Shown here in pieces: positions 9,171 to 19,671 of a stretch of 64,000 nucleotides of DNA. Every line of letters starts with the position of its first letter. Within the stretch, counting starts at the first letter, position 1. Made by a program: the position numbers and the translations under genes. Source of the stretch: Conchocele bisecta (Eukaryota; Mollusca; Bivalvia; Lucinida; Thyasiridae). The notes beneath the pieces were generated by a model. The model had not been told where the DNA came from, did not search any database, and saw only the letters and a program-made list of their open reading frames with translations. Location of the stretch: NCBI GenBank assembly GCA_029237695.1, contig CM055265.1, positions 43,269,331 to 43,333,330 of the forward strand, in the 5' to 3' direction.

Positions 9171-9500
9171 ATTTGTTTGACTGATTTGTGACTGGCGAAT
9201 GCCCAGATCAGGCATATGCGCCGACTGGTCTGGGACTAAGCTGGTCGCAAATTTCGTAAGGTAACTTTTCTCAACAGGCGGCTGAAATGTGACTGCGACT
9301 GAAGAAATAATTATTGCGAACTGTTCTTCAAGCACACTCCTATCGTCTAGATATACATGCATACTGTATGTTAGAAACATGGTCTGTATGAGATTCACTG
9401 ACTGAATGACAAACATTATAAACTCTGCTCAGACTGCACAGATGCACAGTCTGATATGTGTCTACACTGATTGCATTGCTTATAAGCCCGAGTTCCAACC
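9171..9500. repeat. MITE-3-like hairpin remnants
   Basis: Two pieces: near 9185-9265 (GCCCAGATCAGGCATATGCG with GACTGGTCTGGGACT) and near 9418-9485 (CAGACTGCACAGATGCACAG). The second is absent from copy B, where about 66 bases are missing (around 43977). Confidence 0.5.
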
Positions 9501-9873
9501 ACGCATTAGTCGATAACCTTTCATGTGGCGTATTGTTTTTCCCCAAGTTTTAGAATTTCAACTTTAATATCATATGCAAATATTCCATTATAGACATTTC
9601 CGGAAACCGCACGTCTTTTCACTTAGTCCCTCTAACAGCTACATTGTAACTTAAAGTATTTCTTTACATGTCGTCATTAGTTATCGTTACGTTGGCGATT
9701 TTGACGTCGGCCTCCATCAGTCACTATCAAAATACACACGACCCGGTATAGTACACCAGCATAGTTGATTGCCATATACCAATATAGCTATGGTGTTCCA
9801 AATCGTACCGAATATTCGGCAAATTATACAAAGTTATACATAAAGTAACTTTAGTGATGCTTTAATATGATAT
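9501..9873. other. No recognisable feature
   Basis: Single-copy AT-rich DNA shared with copy B; nothing seen. Confidence 0.4.
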
Positions 9874-10311
9874 CTATCCCGTCAACACAGTGCGTATGTG
9901 CCGTGAAACAAGGTGCCGTGAAACATTTTTGATATCCAGTCAATACTATTTTTTGAATTTTACAGCCATTTGTAGGTGTTGACGGGATAAACAGAATAGT
10001 AGGTTAGTGTCGTGAATGGGGAAAAATATCTGGCGCGGCACGGAAACGGGATGTGCTCGACAGAGCCTCGCCCATCCCGTTTCCTGAGCCTTGTCAGATA
10101 TTTTTTCCAATTCACGGCACTAACCTACTATTCTCTATCTATTTTCCTTATTTCTGAACCAAAGTATATGTTGTGACCACTCATTTGAACCGTCTCGGCG
10201 AGACGGTTCAAATGAGTGGTCACACCATATACTTCTGATGAGAAATAAAGAAATTCTTGAGCCTTGCCGGATATTTTTTCCCATTCACGGCACTAACCTA
10301 CTATTCTCTAT
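9874..10311. mobile_element. MITE-4 with nested MITE-12
   Basis: The TATCCCGTCAACACAG module and the GTAGGTTAGTG palindrome are complete to about 10138. A further right arm (CTTGCCGGATATTTTTTCCC...CTACTATTCTCTA) follows at 10258-10311, separated by MITE-12. This matches 44343-44782 and, inverted, 21316-21772. Confidence 0.8.
10142..10254. mobile_element. MITE-12 nested in MITE-4
   Basis: AAAGTATATGTTGTGACCAC inward to the hairpin GAACCGTCTCGGCGAGACGG and out to a similar end, bracketed by TTTCCTTATTTCTGA and GAGAAATAAAGAAA. A solo copy exists at 33775-33850. Confidence 0.7.
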
Positions 10312-10882
10312 TTACTCATGATAAACGAGACTACGAGTTAAATAAATACCATACTAGATCATCATGAACATTGTTACATAAGCGTAGAATCATACATTAG
10401 TTGGAAGTTACTGTTATTTGCATTATTTTTCTTTAACTCAGGCCCGTTCGCAGGAATTTATATAGGAGGTGCGTTATCAACGGTGCGAAGGGCCGGAGAG
10501 GGTTTATTTATTTATTTGATTACGATCTCAAATGGCAGTTTCCTGGCCAAATGCACAATAACTTAAATCTAAGATGTAAGCTCCAAACCATGGTTTTGGT
10601 AATTAGTGTGCATTTGGCGTGCCATGCGCCGTGCTTGTGATAGTGTGTGCCACAGTGCTGGCCGACTATGTGGTGCTCGATAAATAAGGCGTAAATAAAA
10701 AATACAAAATGAAAAAGACACAAGTTTTACACCATTGTCAGGTATAGGTGTGTGTGTGCCTGTGGCACAAGCTGGTCTGAGATTGATGCCAAAATAAAGG
10801 ATATGTTCTGTTCTGTTCTGTTCTGTTCTGGTAAACTCGTTTACTGATTTCATAAGAAAGTTATTGAAAATACAATTTATTG
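10312..10882. other. Single-copy stretch with TTCTG microsatellite
   Basis: Mostly unremarkable. An 83-bp block at 10773-10855 (GGTCTGAGATTGATGCCAAA ... TTTCATAAGAAA), containing (TTCTG)n at about 10806-10830, recurs at 11426-11497. Copy B lacks this block and carries about 1.9 kb of other sequence instead. Confidence 0.6.
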
Positions 10883-11384
10883 TTAAAGGTACCTGCCCAC
10901 TCAGTAGGCACACAGTGTTCTTTATAGGAATTAAATAAGTGTATGATTGTGTCACTATTCCACCAGTTCTAAAAATTACGAGTACCCACTATGCAGATAT
11001 AATCATTTAGTAATATTTATTTTACTGATAGTGACGCGCGGTGGTATCAGGCTATTTTCATATGCAAATGAGGCATGATATGTTTTAATTATTTATACAA
11101 ATTAAATGCGAGACCTACAAAAATAGTATTTTCGACAGATTACAAAGTATGATCATTCCATATCAAAAAATAAATACAGATAATAAATTGTATTGTCCGT
11201 TAACATGCTAAAGAAACACGGTTATCGCCCCTGATATCAGTATGGAAATCTACGTCTGATATAAAATGTATAATAATGCCAATCAATAAGTGATGAAACG
11301 GTGAATGAATCTTTGTTTTAACAGGAAATGGCTCAGATGATGTCTGTGGTACAAAGAATATTGTGTACCTTTAACATGCAATTT
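10883..11384. mobile_element. MITE-9, 502 bp
   Basis: TTAA at both ends with TIR AAAGGTACCTGCCCACTCAG against a right end GTGTACCTTT that has lost about 20 bases found in copy B. The right half contains GATATCAGTATGGAAATCTA in reverse. TTAA targets suggest a piggyBac- or Kolobok-type transposase source; this is inference. Confidence 0.7.
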
Positions 11385-11466
11385 ATTATATGTATACATG
11401 TATGCACTCATATACCACTGCATGGTCTGAGATTGATGCCAAAATAAAGGATATGTTCTGTTCTGG

Positions 11467-11537
11467 TAAACTCGTTTACTGATTTCATAAGAAACGAGGC
11501 AGAGCCTCGTTTCTTATGAAATTAGTCAACGAGTTTA
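11467..11537. repeat. Palindrome TAAACTCGTTTACTGATTTC
   Basis: Arms of about 32 bases turning at GAGGCAGAGCCTC. A half copy ends the 83-bp block at 10834-10855. Copy B: 47792-47863. Confidence 0.7.
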
Positions 11538-11808
11538 TTATAATTAATAAATACCATATTAAATCATCCATCATATAAGATATTTGTAACATACACAAAC
11601 ATTGGTGTATGATGACTCGAGCAGACCGCGGGGGACGGCATTAATTGATTCCCTGGTGTGGACATGACGCGGTTTATATCCCGATAATATCGATAATGAT
11701 CGATGGCCGGATCGATTTTATTGAGATCAAAGTCTGGGTCAGTGTACTATGTACATATGGACATGTGTATTGAATAGAACGCAACACTTGCCCAGCTGTG
11801 ACCAATAA
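11538..11808. other. No recognisable feature
   Basis: Single-copy DNA with overlapping ATCGAT and CGGCCGGATCG motifs near 11690; nothing else seen. Confidence 0.4.
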
Positions 11809-12007
11809 TGTGGCTGTGACTGGAGAAATGGGGCTTATGGGTTATGGCTTCCGGATCTGCGCTGTTCACGATTCCATCAATGACGCACCCGTCATTCTTC
11901 TAACAAGCAATATACAATGTAGATAATACCAGGCTACAGGAGTGTACTATTTGATCAGGAGCTACACTGGTCACAAATCACATAAGCCCCATTTCTCCAG
12001 TCACATG
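11809..12007 (+). mobile_element. MITE-3 with internal deletion
   Basis: TGTGGCTGTGACTGGAGAAA to CATTTCTCCAGTCACA. About 40 bases of the AGATCCAGATCAGCC core present in copy B (48120-48358) are missing. An (AT)n run follows at 12010-12028. Confidence 0.85.
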
Positions 12008-12318
12008 CACATATATATATATATATAATGTCAAAAACTAATGAATGACCAGGCCACGAGAAGATTTCAAAATAAAATACATTTAATTGAAAGTGTGTAT
12101 GTCCATATTTTTCGATAACGCACATTCAACGATCTGACAACGCCTTATGAGAGATTTATTTTCCTTTTCATTTAATGTTGTCTTTCTGCCATGTGGATTC
12201 ATGAAATAAAACGATATGACAACACGAATATATATAAAAAAACAACAACAACAAAAAAAGCAACAACCAGACGTAGAGTATTATGTATGCATATGCAGAA
12301 ATCCATACATGTTATTTC

Positions 12319-12872
12319 GTGAGAACGAATTGTTAAATTGAGGGAACGAATTGTTAATTCGTGGGAACGAATTAACAAAAAAAAAAGAATTATACGTCCT
12401 CCTGAGACGTATAATTCTTTTTTTTATTCATTCGTTCCCACGAAATAACAATTCGTTCCCTCAATTTAACAATTCGTTCCCACGAATTAACGATTCGTTC
12501 CCACGAATTAACAATTCGTTCCCTTAATTTAACAATTCGTTCTCACGAAATAACAATTCGTTCCCATGGGAACGAATTGTTAATTCGTGGGAACGAACTG
12601 TTATATCGTGGGAACGAATTGTTAATTCGGGGGAACGAATTGTTAAATCGAGGGAACGAATTGTCATTTCGTGGGAACGAATTGTTAAATTGAGGGAACG
12701 AACTGTTATATCGTGGGAACGAATTGTTAATTCGAGGGAACGAATTGTTAAATTGAGGGAACGAATTGTTAATTCGAGGGAACGAATTGCTATATCGTGA
12801 GAACGAATTGTTAATTCGATAGAACGAATTGTTATATGGAGGGAACGAATTGTTATTTCGTGGGAACGAATT
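12319..12872. repeat. 21-bp minisatellite with inverted portion
   Basis: Repeats of GGGAACGAATTGTTAATTCG and variants. About 12430-12566 carry the inverted sense, turning at the palindrome AATTATACGTC...GACGTATAATT (around 12388-12416) and again at CCCATGGGAACG (12566). Because 21 is divisible by three, the minus strand reads a heptapeptide repeat TIRSHDI; this is an arithmetic by-product. Copy B keeps only about 215 bp. Confidence 0.92.
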
Positions 12873-12947
12873 AATAAAAATAAATCCATGTCCCCTGCGG
12901 CTCTCCGTAGTATTCAGCTACTTGTCATCTTGTCTTTCTGGCTATAC

Positions 12948-13303
12948 CAAGGTGTATGATCACGTGGTACTAACAACAACAACAAGTACCAATTCAAAGT
13001 GCGTATTCTTTTATAGTGTCCTTATTGCGTAACGGATTTTGATGAAATATGGCGCATCAAACGCGTCTTGTTAAGCTGCATTTGGTGGTCTTTGTATTTT
13101 TGCCCAAACTTATGTCGTTTTTGCGAAGAATCGATTTCCGTGTCTCTGACACGGAAATCGATTCCTCGCAAAAACGACATAAGTCTGTGTCAAACACCAT
13201 AGACCACCAAATGCAGCTCATGAAGACGCGGAAAATATCAAATAATATTTACATTGGAGTGTGCGACGTTGTTGTTGTTGTAACCACTTGATCATGCACC
13301 TTG
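12948..13303. mobile_element. MITE-2 with 5-bp target duplication
   Basis: Ends CAAGGTGTATGATCACGTGG and CCACTTGATCATGCACCTTG. TATAC flanks both sides (12943-12947 and 13304-13308). The centre is the hairpin ATCGATTTCCGTGTC. Each arm carries AACAACAACAAC and a GCGCATCAAACGCGTCTT block. Confidence 0.92.
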
Positions 13304-13884
13304 TATACTATGATTGGGAATGGGAAGTCATTTTAAACGCTTGGTAAGAGAAATATGATTATCATATTGACAATCAGCTTCGTGACAAGTTTTCGTGCAG
13401 GAGATGGGTACGGCAACGTAACTTATGGTTTTTAAGCCACCTTAGATGGTTATCAATCTTCTTTTATCTATTTGTTGAATTCCACAACTTAAAAGCGGGA
13501 ATTTGCATGACTTCCATGTACAGTAATGCGTGAAATTCATTCCAAATTATTTCCCCAGTTTATCAGCCTATATAGAAGAATAGAACACAGACTTATTGGG
13601 ATGTTGTCAAATAAGACGTGCTTTCGTTGATATAGGTCACGTTCAGTTCATATAGAGCAGATATAAGACATATTGGATATCTGAGAAGATAGTTCCTTCA
13701 AGCAGATATTTGTATAATAAATAGGCGTAATAATGTGAATCAGCTTATTACGATTTGAGGCAAATCATCTTCCACAGCAAATTGTTGTGCGCATAATTAT
13801 GTAAGTACGGCTACACATGCAACACCGGGCTTTTTTTGCGATCAGTGTAGATCCAGATTAACCTGTGCTTCCGCATATACTGCA
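13304..13884. other. No recognisable feature
   Basis: Single-copy AT-rich DNA, nearly identical to 49121-49701. A short MITE-3 core fragment (GTAGATCCAGATTAACCTGT) lies at about 13847-13866. Confidence 0.45.
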
Positions 13885-14046
13885 TCAATGTATATGATCA
13901 CGTGGTACTAACAACAACAACAAGTACTGACATTTGCAGAATCCATCTGATTCAAAGTAAGTATTCTTTTTATAGTGTCCCTATTACGTAACGGATTTTG
14001 ATGAAATATGGCGCATCAAACGCGTCTTGTTACGCTGCATTTGGTA
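13885..14046 (+). mobile_element. MITE-2 left half
   Basis: Begins CAATGTATATGATCACGTGG and stops abruptly after GCTGCATTTGGTAGG, where unrelated sequence starts. Copy B (49702-49861) breaks at the same base, so the truncation predates the split of the copies. Confidence 0.85.
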
Positions 14047-15239
14047 GGGATGTCGGGGTTTTCCCCCGATTTACAGTTTGCCTTCTGACCCAATGTTAAA
14101 TTTGGCCGTTTTCAAAGTCGATTTTTGATCAATATTGGACGATTTAGTTAATAAAAAACATACACACACATTGTGTAATGTATATTTTATGACTTACAAT
14201 GTTGTTTTTTTAAATATGTAACATGTGGGTGACTCTTAATCGATAAATTCTAATCACTTGCGCGTTCACTTTTTTTTGTGGACGCTGCCATTTTGAAAAA
14301 TCACGTGATAGGTGATGTGGCTTAATTTCGATAACGCGATCATTTCTTGATGGATATTTAATTTGGGCATGTCAACGGAAGGAAACAAGCACCCTCTGTT
14401 TTTGGTGCTAGAAAGAGGTAAATATTTGAACAGTGATTTTTATAGGAACCTCTGGATTCGACATCCTAGGACATCGACAGTTTCTTTAACAATCATTAAT
14501 GTGCCCAAAAAACACTTTATTGAACCGTTTGGCTTGTGCGCAGTTGATGGCATTTTTTTAATAACCTCATATCAAACCGGAAGTTCGGAACACGAGCCGT
14601 GTCATGAGTTTTCGCGACCATTTCTTTCCACTTCCACATCGAAAAAGGCAGCGTTACAGTAGAGCTGGCCGTTTTTTGGTGTAAAATTGAAGTGCAAAAT
14701 TGTTTTTTTTAATGATGCCTCTGTGTGTTTGTGGGTCCTTGTAGATTCATTTTGAAAATATGTTCAACAATTCAATAATTTATTTTTTAAAAAATTCAAC
14801 TCCAAATCACAATGTTATTATCAATCAAATTGAGCTGCTTCATTATTATTGAATATTGTGTATTTAGCGATCTTTGTTTATGAGACACTACACTTTCAAT
14901 CCTCCCTACCCAAGCGCTCTCCGCCCCTCACCACAGCCCCACCTCTTTCTGTGGGCATTCTTTTTTATTATTTTAAAACCGTATGGAGGCCAATTAATTA
15001 TGCAATATAACTAATTGATCTATTTTGTATTAAACAAACATGTCTATTTTTTCTACAGCGGGTGTGGGTGGTGGGTGGTGGGGGGGGGGGGTGGGGGTTC
15101 TATTATATATTTGTACAGCGCCGGCGGTGGCGGGTGGGCAGCTTCCTATTCTTCCTTTCTCTCCAACAGGCACGAATAGATGTAGGTAGAAGTTTAAAGC
15201 TAAAATATTGACCCCCTCCCCCAGTTTGCATTAAGAGGT
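14047..15239. other. Single-copy stretch, poly-G tract near 15075
   Basis: About 1.2 kb without a recognised repeat. The best frame (14363-14662, 99 aa) is broken in copy B by a poly-T length change, so I do not call a gene. A G-rich tract at about 15058-15107 is much longer and purer in copy B (50883-50932). Confidence 0.5.
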
Positions 15240-15930
15240 TCGCCGGTCAATTCTGTCATAACTTCTATATCACTTTAAGGATTAGTTAAATATTTAAACA
15301 CAGTATACTTCTGAACAACTGCCACACATCCATGCTGCCCTTAATATGACCTTCACCGTTTGACCTTCCCAACTTTGAATTTTTTCACACGTTAAGAAGT
15401 TCGCCAGAGTTGCTCATTTCTTCGTGGGTAACCGGTGGGAGCATGCGATGGATAATTTAACGATCGGGATTCTTCCTTACCGGAATCCCGACCGGAGACC
15501 TAGTTTGGCCCTCGTGTACGTCTTTGGCTTTCTTGTATGTGACAGTTGTGCCCCTTATCTGAGTAATATGATTAATCGTAATCGAACCCGTTGGCCCGAC
15601 CTTAAATGACCTTATTAGCTGCTTGATAGGCCGTTAAACACCAACAAACTGTCATAACGTATATATCATTTGAACGTAAACAGTTCAACACAGCATACCT
15701 GTGGACAAATGCCACACATCCATGCTGCCATTTGTATCACCTTGACCGTCACAACTTTGAACTTATTCACACATTAAAGAAATTTGCCTGAGTTTTTCAT
15801 TTCTGTTATCACTTCTATATCCCTTGATGGATTACTTTAATATTTTAATACATCATACATGTGGACAAATGCCACACATCCATGCTGGCCTTAATATGAC
15901 CTTGACCTTTTGACCTTCACAACTACGCTT
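15240..15930 (+). repeat. Degenerate ~150-390-bp-spaced satellite monomers
   Basis: Three related units mark themselves by CTGTCATAACTTCTATATCA-type starts (15253, 15648, 15804) and GCCACACATCCATGCTG (about 15321, 15711, 15870), ending in GACCTTGACC-type blocks. The plan resembles the core monomer of the array at 23991 (ATAACTTCTATTTCC ... AAGGTCAAGGTC). Copy B lacks about 15225-15585. Confidence 0.6.
15583..15650 (+). repeat. SINE-tail-like block
   Basis: ACCCGTTGGCCCGACCTTAA ... GGCCGTTAAACACCAACAA. A second copy lies at 16229-16285. The GCCGTTAAACAC ending recalls 3' tails of mollusc SINEs in my memory; no head is recognisable. Confidence 0.35.
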
Positions 15931-16228
15931 GTGAATACGTTCTCACTTGGTTAATTAACTTTGACACAGTTTCTCCAATCTGCCACCGTGGACATTTGTG
16001 TGCCGATGAGCCACATTTTCTTGTTGCCTCTGCAGCCACATGTCAGATCAAATTACTTCAGTGTTGCTCATACTACTTTTGTGGTTGGGCTAAGTGACTG
16101 GTGTGGAATGGACCTAGCACCAGGATAGGATATTCTAATTTCATGGCTGAATATTGATTTTTCTGTAAATATTCAGTTCTGGTTTTGGGAATTTCTCTCA
16201 TTATGGACACATTAAATACGGGATAGAC
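15931..16228. other. No recognisable feature
   Basis: Single-copy DNA leading into the second tail-like block; shared with copy B. Confidence 0.35.
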
Positions 16229-16285
16229 CCGTTGGCCAAGCCTTAAATGATCTTAGCTGTTGATATGCCGTTAAACACAAATTAT
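16229..16285 (+). repeat. SINE-tail-like block, second copy
   Basis: ACCCGTTGGCCAAGCCTTAA ... GCCGTTAAACACAAATTATC; differs from the first by a few substitutions and a small deletion. Confidence 0.35.
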
Positions 16286-16814
16286 CAATCAATCCGTGTA
16301 GGAGAGCCACTGTTGACTAATTGTTGGTTAATTAAATGAGAGCTCAATATCTTAGTTAATCCCACCGCCGACCTTGTATTGGGATAGATAAAATGTGTTT
16401 GTAATTCGGTGCATTCATTAGTTCGGCCATTAATATTCAGTTTGTGAATAACTAGTAATATTTCAATCAAAACATGTTATAAATACACCAAACAGCTCTA
16501 TTGATTAACACATTATAATCTTGACATGAACATCTGTGTGCAAAAAATAATTGAGCTACTTAATATCAAGTGGTGCATGTATAATATCCGGTTTAAGATC
16601 TCGGCGCAAAAAAACATTGCTTTTCCCCCCCAAACCCCCCAAATTTTAAAAATTGAATAAACACGACCACGTGATTATATACAAATTCAATGTAGACCAA
16701 TGAACGGTTTGTTTACACGAATAAGCACTCTCGGACCGCGAGACCGTGAGAACAAAAATTTCGGCCGGATATTTTGAAAAAATACATTGGCCAGAAATAA
16801 AGTGTATAATAAAA
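16286..16814. other. Single-copy stretch with orphan foldback arm
   Basis: At about 16699-16745 lies GGTTTGTTTACACGAATAAG with CTCTCGGACCGCGAGACC. In copy B this is followed by its complement (52199-52242), so the arm here has lost its partner. Confidence 0.5.
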
Positions 16815-16955
16815 CAATTATTGTCTTTTGAGTCGGTGTACATGAAATTTACGGGCCTATGAAAAGTGATGTTCACCGACGCCTTCGGCGTCGGTGAACA
16901 TCACTTTTCTCAGGTCCGTAAATCTCATGTACATCTCCTCAAAAGACAATAATTG
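16815..16955. mobile_element. Foldback, CAATTATTGTCTTTTGAG arms
   Basis: Arms of about 65 bases turn at CGACGCCTTCGGCGTCG, giving a strong hairpin. Outer arms CAATTATTGTCTTTTGAG and CTCAAAAGACAATAATTG match exactly. Copy B: 52524-52666. Confidence 0.8.
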
Positions 16956-17400
16956 TATATTGTTTTGCATTTTGTCAATACCTTTAATTTGATTCCAAAT
17001 ACTCCATAATGCACTTTTGTTTTGGAAAAAATATCCATTACATTCAAAATCGGCAATATTTTTTTTAGAAAATGTGTTATTTCTCGAAAAAAATAAAATT
17101 GAATAACTTCTTAATCAATCAATATATCTTGATGAAACAACTTCCATTGTTTTGCATTCTTCAATACCTTTAATGGGATATCACTCCATAATACACATTT
17201 AAACAAATACAAAAATCTTTAAATTAAAAATATATAGAAAATGGTCAGAAATTTTCCGAAGTTCTCCAATTTCAAAATTGAATAACTTCTTAACTAATCA
17301 CGATATCTTGATGAAATAACTTGCATTGTACAACTAAATTCATCAGCTTTAATTTGATATGAAACAATCCATACAAATCTCAATTTTTGAAAAAACTCCG
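16956..17400 (+). repeat. Three degenerate ~180-bp tandem units
   Basis: TTGTTTTGCAT...CAATACCTTTAAT...ACTCCATAAT recurs at about 16963, 17149 and 17325, and AATAACTTCTTAAYYAATCA separates the units. Period about 176-187 bp, strongly diverged. Copy B: 52667-53112. Confidence 0.6.
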
Positions 17401-17405
17401 ACAGC

Positions 17406-17619
17406 GCTACATTTGGTGGTCCCAAACTTCTGTCGTTTTTGCGAAGAATCGATATAATTCTTTGCCAAACTCCACGGACCAGCAAATACAGCTCATGAAG
17501 ACGCGTTTGCTGCGCCATATTTTATCAAAATCCGTTGCATATTAAGGTAAATATCAAATAATACTTACTTTGGAATGGGCGACGTTGTTGTTGCTGTAAC
17601 CACGTGATCATGCGCCTTG
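17406..17619. mobile_element. MITE-2 right part, left-truncated
   Basis: Starts at GCTACATTTGGTGGTCCC and runs to CACGTGATCATGCGCCTTG. The left arm beyond the GCTGCATTTGG block is replaced by the tandem units, so no left TIR. Confidence 0.8.
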
Positions 17620-17848
17620 TGCATGCACTCATGTACTTGTAAACCTTTGACTTTATTCATGAAAACTATTGTAAATTTTGTAAACGTAGTTAATGAAATT
17701 ACGCAGATGTCCGAATGTACAAAATCACATGGCGTGTCTCAATTATGATGTTAGTTAATTAAATTCGTTGACTGTTTCATAAGAAGAACTCGACATAGCC
17801 TCGATTCGTGTGAACTCAGTAGTCTCAATTAATCCGATCGACTATATA
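17620..17848. other. No recognisable feature
   Basis: Short single-copy spacer; it carries a TTTCATAAGAAGAACTCG fragment resembling the palindrome at 11467. Confidence 0.35.
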
Positions 17849-18169
17849 TTTAAAGGTACATGCCCACTCAGTAAGCACAAAGAGTTCTTTATATCAAAGA
17901 CATCATCTGCTACATTTTCTGGCAAAATAAACATTCATTCACCATTACCCCACGTATTGATTGGCATTATTATACAATTTATATCAGACGTAAATTTCCA
18001 CACTGATATCAGGGTGATAACCATGTTTCCTTAAAATGTTAATGGACATTACAATTATTCTCTGTATTTATTTTTTGATGTGCAATGATCAGACTTTTAA
18101 ATATGTCGAAAATATTTTTTGTTTTCAGGTGAACCGTATTGTGCCTACTGAGTGGGCATGTACATTTAA
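17849..18169. mobile_element. MITE-9 with TTAA targets
   Basis: TTAA flanks an element whose ends are AAAGGTACATGCCCACTCAG and TACTGAGTGGGCATGTACAT. 321 bp including targets. This is the clearest copy for defining the family. Confidence 0.88.
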
Positions 18170-18221
18170 TAAATAAATGTAAATAGCTGTATGTAAATCA
18201 CTATGTGAAGATATGGGTATG

Positions 18222-18283
18222 TATACCCGGTTCGTCAGTCGGTAGAGCACTGGTACGATACACCAAAGGTTTCAAGTTCTGGT
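18222..18283 (+). repeat. tRNA-like remnant cut by MITE-1
   Basis: CGTCAGTCGGTAGAGCACTG resembles a tRNA D arm (A box) and GGTTTCAAGTTCTGG a T arm (B box) about 35 bases further on. The following MITE-1 insertion removes the acceptor end. Likely a SINE head or tRNA pseudogene. Confidence 0.4.
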
Positions 18284-18520
18284 GCCCATTTCACTAAACT
18301 TCGTACGATTAAAATGTTCGTAAGTGTAAAATTTTGATCGATTGTTAATTTCACATTAACAGTGTTTTATTGTAAACAAATATTGGATTTACATTTATTG
18401 AGCATAGGCTGCATATGCAGCCTATGCTCAATAAATGTAAATCCATCAATTGAAATTCCAGACGATCCTAAATTTGCACTTACAAACATTTTATTCGTAC
18501 GGAGTTTAGTGAAACGGGCC
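18284..18520. mobile_element. MITE-1
   Basis: GCCCATTTCACTAAACTTCG to TTTAGTGAAACGGGCC. The tip ATAGGCTGCATATGCAGCCTAT is a perfect palindrome. Confidence 0.9.
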
Positions 18521-18792
18521 TCAATACCCTAGGCTGGGTATACATTATTATCGCCCTGTGACATTTGGCAACCTACGAGAGTATCGAACGCGGGAAAGGC
18601 GGGCACAACAGACAGGTGCGCGTAATATACTCTGCCCATCGTTAGTTTGGCGTATGCCGGTTCATGAGTGGGAGACAATTGCGTGATGCTTACACATTCA
18701 CTGGTGCTTCACTCCGCGCCGGCGTAATGTTTCATGTCGAAATAGACACCGGATTCCTGACGAATTCCCATTCAGCCACACGCAGAAGATAG

Positions 18793-18867
18793 TGCATGAA
18801 CACATTTTCGTCTAGTAACCGGCGCAAGAAATTCGCGCCGGTTACTAGACAAAAATGTGTTTATGCA
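18793..18867. repeat. Palindrome ending TGCATGAACACATTTTCG
   Basis: Arms of about 34 bases (GTCTAGTAACCGGCGC and complement) turn at AAGAAATTC. It is also present in copy B. Confidence 0.75.
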
Positions 18868-19026
18868 ATAGCTCTACGTAGAACTGAGTATAGCATCTGG
18901 GAAGGAAAACGTGAAACATTTTACGCCGGTACGAAGTGCAGCACCGGTGACATGCACAGGCACTTTGTGGTATGAACGAGAAAAGCCTCTTTAAATCATA
19001 ACCAATGCTACTCCGATAGTAAATTT

Positions 19027-19192
19027 CTAGAAGGTAGGGCACTCGCCATCATTTCAACCAACGGAAGTGGAGTATTTACCTGCTGGTCCCGGCCTTCGTG
19101 CGCGTTACAATTACTGAATTAGAGAGCCGGGCCCAAGGTACACTAGTACCACTTCCGTTGGTTGAAAAGATGGCGAGTGTCTTACCTTCTAG
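19027..19192. mobile_element. TIR element, one inner arm lost
   Basis: CTAGAAGGTAGGGCACTCGC and its near complement form TIRs of about 45 bases. The inner arm TTGGTCCCGGCTCG present in copy B (54741-54958) is deleted between two ACCT motifs. Confidence 0.75.
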
Positions 19193-19671
19193 ATATGTAA
19201 TATTGGAGTAAAATTGGGTATAATTTAAAGAGCGTTTTGTCGTTGATATCACAAAGTACCTATGGTGACATGTATGATAGTTTACGCTGTACCATTACCA
19301 TGTGATGTAACGACTCACGTAATAAAGCAACTTATTACGTCAACAAATATATCAAATCATATCCCGTGCAATTACCTGTTAAACCGCCCAATACGTCACA
19401 GACAGGTTACGGTTATTTATTATATCTGCATGATATATTTGTTTTTTATTTCAGGCTACAAAGTTATTTTAATTTCTTTGATGTTTTGCTTGTTTCTAAA
19501 TATATGATTCGGTGAATTCAATATGCATGTATTACACGATCTTTGCTGGGTGTCTGTCCCCGATAACGGACCCGTATAAAACATTCAAACAGGATCCACT
19601 GTAATTCGGGTATAACTCACCCGGACATGGTTGTGTGATATGCAATCATGGCTAGCCATTGTAATTATCGA
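19193..19671. other. No supported gene
   Basis: An 81-codon frame (19262-19507) differs in sequence and endpoints from the copy B version (55022-55300). A TTTGTTTTTTATTTCAGGC acceptor-like site occurs at about 19438-19456 with no credible exon after it. Confidence 0.45.

Noticed and set aside
12319..12872. CRISPR-like array
   Set aside because: Units are contiguous 21-bp variants with no unique spacers, in a eukaryotic context.
14363..14662. 99-codon frame shared in part by copy B
   Set aside because: A poly-T length difference breaks the frame in copy B (50179-50424), no domain is recognised, and divergence is not concentrated at third positions by eye.
16229..16285. Full SINE with head and tail
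   Set aside because: Only the GCCGTTAAACAC tail-like block is clear; upstream sequence shows no A and B boxes.
19430..19507. 3' splice acceptor TTTTTTATTTCAGGC before a possible exon
   Set aside because: The downstream sequence is AT-rich, differs in copy B by indels that change frame, and no partner exon is visible.
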